Shown in pieces: positions 49,408 through 56,096 of a stretch of DNA of 64,000 nt. The position numbers were made by a program, and so were the translations under genes. This stretch comes from Fimbriimonadales bacterium (GTDB taxonomy: Bacteria; Armatimonadota; Fimbriimonadia; Fimbriimonadales; Fimbriimonadaceae): contig JAOACB010000003.1 of NCBI GenBank assembly GCA_026418055.1, positions 57,354-121,353 on the forward strand. Direction: 5' to 3'. Below the pieces are notes generated by a model. The model searched no databases. It was not told where the DNA came from and saw only the letters and a list, made by a program, of their open reading frames with translations. Numbering within the stretch: the first letter of the stretch is position 1; the number at the start of each line of letters is the position of its first letter.

Positions 49408-49977
49408 TCACCTTGTGAGTTGGGGAACGTTGCGCAGGAACACGGTTTCCCGAACCCTGCCCTTGGCCTCGTTGGCGAAGCGTCCGTCCCGCCGCGTGAC
49501 GATCTGAACGGTGACTTCCCGGATGATCGCCCCGCCTGGGGTTGTGAAGATCCTGTAGGAGGTCCCCGTGCGGGGGTCGACAGGGTCGATATCCCGGCAG
49601 AGCACCCGAACGGCGGTTCCCTCCCTCAGCACCAGGTTCCCGCTCTCCACGGCGATCCGTCGTTGCACCCCGTCCCAAACCGGCGGCAGCACGTACCGGC
49701 CGTTGGAGTCGCGCACGGGATAGCGGAAGGTCAGACCCATGCCGTTCGCGTCGACGACGACCGCCATGGCCTCCCGCAGGATCTTGGAGACCGCGGCGAC
49801 GGCCCTCTTCGCCTCGCTCTCCGCCGAGATCCGGCCCATACCCCTAAGCCAACTGGACGTGCCGAACAAGAGCGCGGATACGGCGGCGAACAGGACCGCC
49901 ACGGTGAGGGTTGCCGCGGTCAAGACTTCCACCATCGTCATCGCGGCTGACCGTTGCCGAGTTCGGAAACGCCTCAT
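49408..49977 (-). CDS. PilW-like minor prepilin
   Basis: A 189-residue minor pilin. Basic leader MRRFRTRQRSAA, then the helix MTMVEVLTAATLTVAVLFAA; cleavage would be after Ala12 with Glu17 at +5. The C-terminal region carries typical pseudopilin strands (VTVQIVTRRDGRFANEAKG). The start ATG 49977 overlaps the preceding stop as ATGA. It is the second gene of the PilV-PilW-PilX operon, which in other bacteria primes pilus assembly. Confidence 0.88.
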   Translation of the reverse strand: MRRFRTRQRSAAMTMVEVLTAATLTVAVLFAAVSALLFGTSSWLRGMGRISAESEAKRAVAAVSKILREAMAVVVDANGMGLTFRYPVRDSNGRYVLPPVWDGVQRRIAVESGNLVLREGTAVRVLCRDIDPVDPRTGTSYRIFTTPGGAIIREVTVQIVTRRDGRFANEAKGRVRETVFLRNVPQLTR

Positions 49978-50423
49978 AGGTTCGCCACCAAAGTCGCCAG
50001 CAAGAGACTCCTCGTCTGTCCGTTCTCGCGCCACTCGACGCGCACGGTTACGCGACGCAGGTCCAAATCCACCTGCTCGATCGTCACGAACCCTTTTCCC
50101 TCGGGAAGCACCCGGGCAGGGCTGTCGTGCAACGGGTGATCCACGTTGGTGAAGGAGAACGTGTCTGCGGCCACAGGGGTGGAGGAATCCAACAGTCCCA
50201 AGCTCGCCAGCTGCGCTCCGCTGACGTTCGGATAGCCCCGAGTCCGGATCGCCTCGAGCTCCTTCTGCGCTAGGCTGAGCGCCAGGCCGGAATAGGTCGC
50301 CTTCAGGCGGCACTTGGTCGCCGTCGGGATGGACGCCGCGAGCACCGAGGCGCACAGCGCCACGAGGAACGATGCGAACAGGACTTCGATCAGCGTCGAA
50401 GCTCTCCTTTTTCTTCGGACCAT
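49974..50423 (-). CDS. PilV-like minor prepilin
   Basis: A 149-residue minor pilin with leader MVRRKRRA and helix STLIEVLFASFLVALCASVL; predicted cleavage after Ala8, Glu13 at +5. The mature domain includes SLAQKELEAIRTRGYPNVSG, as in PilV/GspI proteins that have a long alpha start, and DLDLRRVTVRVEWRENGQTR. AGGGGA lies 5 nt before ATG 50423. It is the first gene of the minor-pilin operon and is coupled to the PilW-like gene. Confidence 0.88.
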   Translation of the reverse strand: MVRRKRRASTLIEVLFASFLVALCASVLAASIPTATKCRLKATYSGLALSLAQKELEAIRTRGYPNVSGAQLASLGLLDSSTPVAADTFSFTNVDHPLHDSPARVLPEGKGFVTIEQVDLDLRRVTVRVEWRENGQTRSLLLATLVANL

Positions 50424-50486
50424 GCTTGTCCCCTATTTTCGGACTCTGTCGACGACATACGCAGGGATCGGCTCGCCAACAACAAA

Positions 50487-50512
50487 GGGCGGGCGGCTGC
50501 AGCCGCCCGCCC
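50487..50512 (-). terminator. Rho-independent terminator after the 50536 prepilin gene
   Basis: GGGCGGGCGGC and GCCGCCCGCCC form a perfect 11-bp stem with loop TGCA, followed on the minus strand by TTTGTTGTTGG. It is the clearest intrinsic terminator in the window. Confidence 0.85.
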
Positions 50513-50535
50513 GAGCTTCCGATTGGTTGACTGCG

Positions 50536-50862
50536 TCAGAGCGTGTGGCCCGAGATGCTGCAGCTCGGAGTCGTGCCCACCGCGCCCACGGTGTAGGTGC
50601 CACCCGACGGGCAGCTGGGCTGCGCCTTCATGTAGTCCGGAACGAGGTCGCCGAAGGCACAGGTGTCGCCGGTGGTCTTCTTGTTCTCCATCGCCCACTG
50701 CTCCTTGGCGGAGTCGATCTGCTTCAGGTTGGCGATGCAGGTCTTGGTCCGGCTGCTCTCGCGAGCCTTGATGAAGTTCGGGACAGCGATCGCCAGCAGG
50801 ATGCCGATGATCAGCACGACGATCATGATCTCGACGAGGGTGAAAGCTCGGTTGCGCTTCAT
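50536..50862 (-). CDS. Type IV prepilin / GspG-like pseudopilin
   Basis: A 108-residue pilin. Leader MKRNRA, then FTLVEIMIVVLIIGILLAIA; cleavage after Ala6 with Glu11 at +5. The C-terminal part ends with CPSGGTYTVGAVGTTPSC, nearly the same as in the pilin at 30722; the Cys pair probably closes a disulfide loop. AGGAGG lies upstream of ATG 50862, at a rather long 13-nt spacing. It is transcribed apart from the minor-pilin operon downstream, as a terminator separates them, which fits a major subunit. Confidence 0.92.
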   Translation of the reverse strand: MKRNRAFTLVEIMIVVLIIGILLAIAVPNFIKARESSRTKTCIANLKQIDSAKEQWAMENKKTTGDTCAFGDLVPDYMKAQPSCPSGGTYTVGAVGTTPSCSISGHTL

Positions 50863-51030
50863 AGGGTTTGCAGATCCTCCTGAGAACTACGGGTCGTCCC
50901 TAGGTTCCAATGGGCTTGTTCCATCTTCCGCAGGATTCGCACTCGTACTTCCACCAGTTATTGTTGGAAACGCCTGACGCAACCTCAGGGGGAAGCCACG
51001 GAGGCCTGGCAGCCTAGGCGTTGAGTGGGA

Positions 51031-51036
51031 TATACT
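51031..51036 (+). promoter_or_regulatory. -10 element TATACT of the rplJ-rplL unit
   Basis: TATACT lies just before the L10 leader structure. No clear -35 is visible. Confidence 0.55.
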
Positions 51037-51112
51037 TCGGATCGCTTTCCGAAGACAGCGGGTGGCAGAGGCCGTAAGGGACCGCAACCCGGTCCGCCTG
51101 CCGAGGATACGC
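51036..51112 (+). ncRNA. Ribosomal protein L10 leader (autoregulatory mRNA element)
   Basis: After a TTCGG/CCGAA hairpin come the L10-leader landmarks AGACAGCGGGTGGC, then GTAAGGG and finally GCCTGCCGAGG, matching the known L10-binding kink-turn structure upstream of rplJ. The L10(L12) complex should bind here to repress its own operon. A further hairpin AGCGCCC-TTG-GGGCGCT (51133-51149) lies between leader and rplJ and may act as an attenuator. Confidence 0.8.
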
Positions 51113-51197
51113 GAGAACGCATCTGCTCGCGAAGCGCCCTTGGGGCGCTCCCTCGGACCTTGCTCCCTGCTCCTTCGGATCGGCACGGTGAAACCCT

Positions 51198-51734
51198 ATG
51201 CCTACCGAAGCCAAAGCCCAAACCATCGAGAAGGCCAAGAGGCTGTACGAAGAGGCGACCGGGGTCGTGTTCGCGGATTACAGCGGGCTGAGCGTCAAGG
51301 AGATGCAAGCCCTCCGCAGGGAGCTGAGGACGAAAGGCGCCAGCTTCCACGTGATCAAGAACACGCTCTTCCGGCTGGCGGCAGGGGAGGATGCGGCGAA
51401 GCTGCCCGCGGATCTCCACAACGGTCCAACGGCGATCGCCTTCATGCGAGGCAACGAGCCCGAGGTCGCTAAGACCCTGGTGGACTTTGCCAAGACGAAC
51501 AAGAACCTTCGCGTGAAGGGCGCGTTCGTCGGCGGCAAGGCCTTCGGAGAGGAGGACGTGATGCAGCTGTCCAAGCTTCCGCCGCGCGAGGTCCTCTTGG
51601 CCCAGGTGATCGGTGCCATCGCCGCGCCCCTTAGCCAACTCGTCGGAGTCATCGAGGCGCTGTACGCGGATCCGATCCGCACCATCGGAGCCGTGGCCGA
51701 CAAGGCCGCGGAGGGAGCGCCCGCCAACGCCTGA
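51198..51734 (+). CDS. rplJ: 50S ribosomal protein L10
   Basis: A 178-residue protein that anchors L7/L12 dimers on the large subunit. It has AKRLYEEATGVVFADYSGLS near the start, TKGASFHVIKNTLFRLAAG in the RNA-binding domain and a C-terminal helix (PLSQLVGVIEALYADPIRTI) that binds L12. Length matches the family. ATG 51198 follows the L10 leader. rplL follows after 66 nt. rplK and rplA, usually upstream, are not in the window. Confidence 0.97.
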   Translation: MPTEAKAQTIEKAKRLYEEATGVVFADYSGLSVKEMQALRRELRTKGASFHVIKNTLFRLAAGEDAAKLPADLHNGPTAIAFMRGNEPEVAKTLVDFAKTNKNLRVKGAFVGGKAFGEEDVMQLSKLPPREVLLAQVIGAIAAPLSQLVGVIEALYADPIRTIGAVADKAAEGAPANA

Positions 51735-51800
51735 CCTTCCTTGGTCGCCATCGCGACCAACGACCCAGCGGCCCCAAGCCGCACCGAGAAAGAGCGAACC

Positions 51801-52190
51801 ATGGCAACCAACATCGAATCGATCGTCGAGCAGATCAGCAACATGACCGCCCTCGAGCTGGCGGAACTCAAGAAAGCTCTGGAGGACAAGTTCGGCGTCA
51901 CCGCCGCCGCCCCGATGATGGGCATGCCGATGATGATGCCCGGCGCGGCCGCGGCCGAGGCTCCCGCCGCCGAGGAGAAGACCGAGTTCGACGTCGTGCT
52001 CACTGCGGCGGGCGACCAGAAGCTGCAGGTCATCAAGGTCGTCCGCGAGATCACCGGCCTAGGCCTGAAGGAGGCCAAGGACCTCGTGGACGGCGCCCCC
52101 AAGCCCGTGAAGGAGGGCGTGAGCAAGGACGAGGCCGAGAAGATCAAGGCGCAGATCGAAGAGGTCGGCGGCAAGGTCGAGCTGAAGTAG
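51801..52190 (+). CDS. rplL: 50S ribosomal protein L7/L12
   Basis: A 129-residue stalk protein that recruits translation GTPases. N-terminal dimer domain [20 protein letters not shown], a hinge rich in Ala, Met and Pro ([16 protein letters not shown]), and the conserved C-terminal domain [20 protein letters not shown] with [23 protein letters not shown] 51801 is chosen by homology; the frame is open 20 codons upstream. A terminator at 52213-52236 ends the unit. Confidence 0.97.
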   Translation: MATNIESIVEQISNMTALELAELKKALEDKFGVTAAAPMMGMPMMMPGAAAAEAPAAEEKTEFDVVLTAAGDQKLQVIKVVREITGLGLKEAKDLVDGAPKPVKEGVSKDEAEKIKAQIEEVGGKVELK

Positions 52191-52212
52191 CATCCGTCTG
52201 GATTCAGCCTGA

Positions 52213-52236
52213 GGGGGAGCCACATTCGGCTCCCCC
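52213..52236. terminator. Terminator after rplL
   Basis: GGGGGAGCC (52213-52221) and GGCTCCCCC (52228-52236) form a perfect 9-bp stem with a 6-nt loop, followed by TTCCCCTGTTG. It can also serve the convergent oxidoreductase gene. Confidence 0.75.
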
Positions 52237-52257
52237 TTCCCCTGTTGCCGACGGGAG

Positions 52258-53235
52258 CTAAGGCTCGACGGGTCGACCCTCGGCCACGCTCCGGTAGCCT
52301 GCGAGCGCCACCCTCGCGGCGCGCAACCCGTCCTCCGCAGGGATCGGCGAAGGGATCTCGCCGCGAACGACCGACACGAAGTCCCGCACCAAGCCCTCGT
52401 CCATATCGGAGCCGTAGAACCGCGCCTGAAGGCTCGGGCCCTCGTCCCCGTAGTGCAGCAGCTCCTGCGCGAACAAGTCCAGCTCGAAAACCCCGCGCTC
52501 GCACACCAGCTGGATGGTCACATCTCCCCAAGTTTTGAACGACTTCGGGCGGGACCAGCTCGAATCCAGGGACGCGAACCGGCCAGACGGATACTGCAGG
52601 GTGAGCATCGCCGTATCCTCCCAAGCCTGACCATACATCCGGTTCCCAACCTGGGCGTACACGGTCTGGGGTTCCTCGCCGAACAGGACCCAAAGTAGAT
52701 CCGCGACGTGAACGACGTGGTCGATCATGGCTCCTCCCCCGCTCTTGGACACGTCGACGAACCAGCCGAACGGACACATGCCATGGTTGGTGGTGCACGC
52801 CGCAAGGGCATCCCCCAACTCGCCGCTCTCGAACCGCGATCGCAACTCTCGGAAGCCCGCGGCGTACCTGCAGGGAAACGCGGTCATCAAGGGGAAGGGA
52901 TGGCTCCTCAGCGCCGCCATCAACCTTGCGGCGTCGGTCTCCGAGGCCGCTAGGGGCTTCTCGCAGAGCACCGGCTTCCCAGCTGCCGCGGCCAGTTCGA
53001 TCAACGGAATGTGGCTGAGGTTCTCGCTGGTCACGATGACGCCGTCGGATGCCTCGGCGAGCGCCTCGGGAGAATCGAATCCGACCGTCTCGAAGGCCGC
53101 GGCGAAGGCCGTCCGACGCTCCGAGACCTCGTCCCACACGCCCGCGATCTCCACCCCGCCCAGTCTTAGCAACGCGGCGGCATAGCTGTAGGCGTGCATG
53201 TGCGCCACACTCAGGAAGCCGATCCTCAACGCCAT
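52258..53235 (-). CDS. Gfo/Idh/MocA family oxidoreductase
   Basis: A 325-residue NAD(P)-dependent dehydrogenase-like protein. It starts MALRIGFLSVAHMHAYSYAA, where the usual GxGxxG loop is replaced by SVAHMHA, a variant seen in some members. GKPVLCEKPLAAS gives the EKP signature, and GGGAMIDHVVHVADLLWVLF holds the D-x3-H motif. The altered dinucleotide loop makes cofactor binding less certain. ATG 53235 is used; it is divergent from mnmG, with 74 nt between starts. Confidence 0.88.
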   Translation of the reverse strand: MALRIGFLSVAHMHAYSYAAALLRLGGVEIAGVWDEVSERRTAFAAAFETVGFDSPEALAEASDGVIVTSENLSHIPLIELAAAAGKPVLCEKPLAASETDAARLMAALRSHPFPLMTAFPCRYAAGFRELRSRFESGELGDALAACTTNHGMCPFGWFVDVSKSGGGAMIDHVVHVADLLWVLFGEEPQTVYAQVGNRMYGQAWEDTAMLTLQYPSGRFASLDSSWSRPKSFKTWGDVTIQLVCERGVFELDLFAQELLHYGDEGPSLQARFYGSDMDEGLVRDFVSVVRGEIPSPIPAEDGLRAARVALAGYRSVAEGRPVEP

Positions 53236-53297
53236 ACGATCTCGTTCGCCGCAACGGGACGGTCCTCCTGCCCGGGGAGGAGCCCGGCCCGCCGCTG

Positions 53298-53303
53298 TAC
53301 AAT
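53298..53303 (+). promoter_or_regulatory. -10 element TACAAT for leaderless mnmG mRNA
   Basis: TACAAT, six bases, then ATG 53310. No ribosome-binding site is present. Confidence 0.65.
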
Positions 53304-53309
53304 CGGACA

Positions 53310-55190
53310 ATGCTCCGTTGCGACGTGGCCGTGGTCGGAGCCGGCCATGCCGGCATCGAAGCCGCCTTGGCCGCCGCCCGACTCGGCGCAGACACCCTTT
53401 GCATCACCTTGCGCCTCGACCGCATCGGCCATTTGCCCTGCAACTGCTCGATCGGGGGTCCTGCCAAGGGACACCTCGCCCGCGAGGTCGACGCCTTGGG
53501 CGGCCAAATGGCCATCGCGGCCGATCTCGCCACCACCCACCTCCGAAGGGTCGGGACCGGCAAGGGGCCGGCGGTCCAGACGCTGCGCCTTCACGTCTGC
53601 AAGGAACTGTATCCGCGCATCCAGCAGGAGACCCTCCGCAAGCAACCGCGTCTCCAACTGCTGGAAGCGGAGGTCGTGGGTGTCGTTGGGGGTGAACGCA
53701 TCGCAGGGCTCCTCCTGAGAACACCGAGCGGAACCCTCGACGTCGAGGCCTCGGCGGTGATCCTGACTGCGGGAACGTTTCTGAACGGCCTCTGCCACGT
53801 CGGGGAGGTTCGGCAAGAGGCGGGGCGCCATGGGGAGCCCCCGAGCAACGAACTCTCCAGCCAACTGCGGAAGCTGGGTCTCCGGCTCCGTCGCTTCAAG
53901 ACCGGAACCACCCCGAGGCTCCATGCGGCCTCCATCGATTGGGAAGCCACCGAGGAGATGCCCTCCGAACCAGAAGCAGGTCCCTTGAGCTACCTTCACG
54001 AGGCGCTCCCGGTGGCTCGCGAACTCTATAGCTGCCATCGAACCGCCACGAACTCGCTCACCCACAGCATCCTGCGGAGCAACCTCAAGCGGTCCGCGAT
54101 GTACGGCGGCAGAATCCAAGGCGTAGGCCCGCGATACTGCCCGAGCATCGAGGACAAGATCGTTCGCTTCTCGGACAAGGATTCGCACCCAATCTTCCTC
54201 GAGAGGGAAACCTGGGATGGCGACTCGATCTACGTCCAAGGCTTCTCCACATCCATGCCGGAGGAAGTTCAGCGGGCGGCTCTGCGCACGATCCCCGGAT
54301 TGGAGCGTTGCGAGGTGCTCCGACCGGGCTACGCCGTCGAGTACGACGTGGTGGACCCGACGCAGCTGGATCATTCCCTGATGCTTCGCGCTCTGCCCGG
54401 CTTGTTCCTCGCCGGCCAGATCAACGGCACTTCCGGCTACGAGGAAGCCGCGGCCCAAGGGTTGCTCGCGGGCATCAATGCCGCGCGATTCGTCGCAGGG
54501 TCTCCTCCCCTTCGCTTGCCGCGGGAGACTTCCTTCCTGGGTGTGATGGTCGACGACCTCGTCACGAAAGGCGTCGAGGACCCTTACCGCATGCTGACTT
54601 CGCGAGCCGAGCATCGGTTGGTTCTGCGCCACGACAACGCAGACGAGCGGCTCACCCCCGTCGCAAAGGAGGTCGGCCTTTGCTCGGAGCAACGCTGGGA
54701 GCGCTTCGAGCGCAAGCAACGCCACATCCAGCGGCTGAAGGAACAGCTGGAGGCAGTCTTCGTGCTTCCCCAACACCGCCCGCACCTGGAGGGAGAAGGC
54801 TTGGCAGGAGTCTCACAACCGACGTCGCTGTTCGCACTCCTCCAACGTCCCGGAGTTCGGCTGGAAACCCTGCAACGCGTCTCCTCCAGACTTGGAACAC
54901 CCATCGAACTGCCTACCGACGCCAGGGTGTTGGAGCAGGTGGAGCTGGCAGGCAAATACGCGGGCTACATCGATCTTCAGAGGAGGTCCGTCGAGTCCAT
55001 GCGCCGGTTGGAGGAGCTCTCCATCCCGGAGGACCTGCAGTACGAGCGACTCACTGCCCTCAGCATCGAGGCGAGGGAGCGGCTCGCCGCCGTCCGACCC
55101 AAGACCGTCGCGGACGCCACCCGAGCTCCGGGTGTTCGTCCCTCCGACATCGCCCTGCTCGTGGGGTACCTGAAGGCCGGCAAGAGGTAG
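53310..55190 (+). CDS. mnmG: tRNA uridine-5-carboxymethylaminomethyl modification enzyme MnmG (GidA)
   Basis: A 626-residue FAD protein that, with MnmE, modifies the wobble uridine of several tRNAs. The FAD motif VVGAGHAGIEAALAAARLGA starts the protein. CNCSIGGPAKGHLAREVDAL and TGTFLNGLCHVG (first and second Cys regions) and KTGTTPRLHAASIDW are all typical of MnmG. The C-terminal helical domain that binds MnmE ends KTVADATRAPGVRPSDIALL. ATG 53310, 6 nt after TACAAT, agrees with the family N-terminus; longer frames are rejected. mnmE is not in the window. Confidence 0.97.
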   Translation: MLRCDVAVVGAGHAGIEAALAAARLGADTLCITLRLDRIGHLPCNCSIGGPAKGHLAREVDALGGQMAIAADLATTHLRRVGTGKGPAVQTLRLHVCKELYPRIQQETLRKQPRLQLLEAEVVGVVGGERIAGLLLRTPSGTLDVEASAVILTAGTFLNGLCHVGEVRQEAGRHGEPPSNELSSQLRKLGLRLRRFKTGTTPRLHAASIDWEATEEMPSEPEAGPLSYLHEALPVARELYSCHRTATNSLTHSILRSNLKRSAMYGGRIQGVGPRYCPSIEDKIVRFSDKDSHPIFLERETWDGDSIYVQGFSTSMPEEVQRAALRTIPGLERCEVLRPGYAVEYDVVDPTQLDHSLMLRALPGLFLAGQINGTSGYEEAAAQGLLAGINAARFVAGSPPLRLPRETSFLGVMVDDLVTKGVEDPYRMLTSRAEHRLVLRHDNADERLTPVAKEVGLCSEQRWERFERKQRHIQRLKEQLEAVFVLPQHRPHLEGEGLAGVSQPTSLFALLQRPGVRLETLQRVSSRLGTPIELPTDARVLEQVELAGKYAGYIDLQRRSVESMRRLEELSIPEDLQYERLTALSIEARERLAAVRPKTVADATRAPGVRPSDIALLVGYLKAGKR

Positions 55191-55193
55191 CCT
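55188..55193 (+). promoter_or_regulatory. -10 element TAGCCT made from the mnmG stop codon
   Basis: TAGCCT begins with the TAG stop of mnmG and is followed by six bases and GTG 55200. If used, the stop codon doubles as the first half of the -10. Confidence 0.4.
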
Positions 55194-55199
55194 AGGCTC

Positions 55200-55679
55200 G
55201 TGGACAGGGTCGTGTCCGAACCTGTGGCTCTGGGTTTCCCGCGGATCGCACGGGTCTACCTCTCGGGAACGCTCCGGCGGTCGTTGCCGCTGGCCGCACT
55301 CTGCTGGGTCTGCGCGGCAATCATCCTTGTCAACGCCCGATCCACCCCGGAGATCGCCTTCGGCGTCCTCGCGGTGCTCTTCCCTTTCCTCACCTCGGGG
55401 GCCATCCTAGCCATCCTGTGGCGGGCTAGAGCCGCGTTCGACGTCCCAAAGCGCTTCGTGGTGGACGAACCGGGCATCGATATCCTGGACGATCGCGGCG
55501 GCTCCACGCGGGTGCGTTGGGAGCAGGTCGTCTCCTGCCAGGACGCCCGGAAAGAGTGGGTCCTTCGGCTGAACACGAAGGGCATCCTGATTCTTCCGAA
55601 GGAAGCCTTCCCTAGCTCCGACCTTGAGAAGGTCGGAGCCATCCTCAGCTCGAGGTTCGTTTGGCCCCGCAAGGCCTAA
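55200..55679 (+). CDS. Small membrane protein, YcxB-like layout
   Basis: A 159-residue protein with two adjacent membrane helices (LPLAALCWVCAAIILVNA and AFGVLAVLFPFLTSGAILAI), followed by a cytoplasmic domain of about 80 residues (KRFVVDEPGIDILDDRGGST, then RVRWEQVVSCQDARKEWVL and ILILPKEAFPSSDLEKV). This is the layout of YcxB-like proteins with a small PH-type domain; the match is by pattern only. GTG 55200 is 9 nt after the mnmG stop. It ends 4 nt inside the convergent GIY-YIG-like gene. Confidence 0.7.
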   Translation: MDRVVSEPVALGFPRIARVYLSGTLRRSLPLAALCWVCAAIILVNARSTPEIAFGVLAVLFPFLTSGAILAILWRARAAFDVPKRFVVDEPGIDILDDRGGSTRVRWEQVVSCQDARKEWVLRLNTKGILILPKEAFPSSDLEKVGAILSSRFVWPRKA

Positions 55680-56014
55680 GGTTGCTTCACCTCGGAGGAC
55701 GCCTCCTCCATGCGGACGCAGGCGAGCCTCGGACTGAACCAGAACGAGCTGAGATCCTTGAGGCTCGGATTCCGCCTCCGGGCAAGCGCCTCCAGTTCCG
55801 ACTGAGACATGCGGCGTAGTTCGGTTCGGCGCCGATAAGCCGATGCGAGATTGGAGTGCCGCTCGATGAACAGCAGAGACTCGAAGACGGGCTGCTGGAG
55901 AGCATCCTGGTCGTCCCCGTAGCGGTGCTGCCACATCGTGCGGTTCAGAGAGAGGGTCACATCCGTGTGCAGAACGCCACGCAGATCCTTCGCGATGAAC
56001 ACAAAGGCGTTCAT
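55676..56014 (-). CDS. Degenerate GIY-YIG nuclease-like protein
   Basis: A 112-residue protein that follows the small GIY-YIG family (UPF0213 type) from end to end: FVFIAKDLRGVLHTDVTLSL aligns with the VYIL...LYIGVT start, NRTMWQHRYG with the catalytic-Arg helix (Arg25), SLLFIERHSNLASAYRRRTE with the Glu strand, and ALARRRNPSLKDL with the end. The YIG motif itself reads HTD, and the first motif reads VFI. The residues needed for cutting DNA are therefore partly lost, and the protein may only bind nucleic acid. ATG 56014 is 6 nt after TACAAT. Confidence 0.72.
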   Translation of the reverse strand: MNAFVFIAKDLRGVLHTDVTLSLNRTMWQHRYGDDQDALQQPVFESLLFIERHSNLASAYRRRTELRRMSQSELEALARRRNPSLKDLSSFWFSPRLACVRMEEASSEVKQP

Positions 56015-56020
56015 GAAGTT

Positions 56021-56026
56021 ATTGTA
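56021..56026 (-). promoter_or_regulatory. -10 element TACAAT for the GIY-YIG-like gene (leaderless)
   Basis: TACAAT, six bases, then ATG 56014. A CTGCCG at 17-nt spacing (56044-56049) is a weak -35. Confidence 0.65.
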
Positions 56027-56096
56027 AAACCCTTTCCGCCGATCGGCAGGCGGAATTCGGCGGAGAGCTCCAACTTTTCGAACCAAAGTTTGACCT

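Noticed and set aside
47574-49418. A 614-codon plus-strand open frame opposite the PilX-like gene
   Set aside because: Composition typical of an antisense frame; the minus strand has ordered operon overlaps and a pilin-like start.
51278-53563. A 761-codon minus-strand open frame
   Set aside because: It covers rplJ, rplL and mnmG starts on the other strand and another frame of the oxidoreductase; no domain and Arg/Ser-rich.
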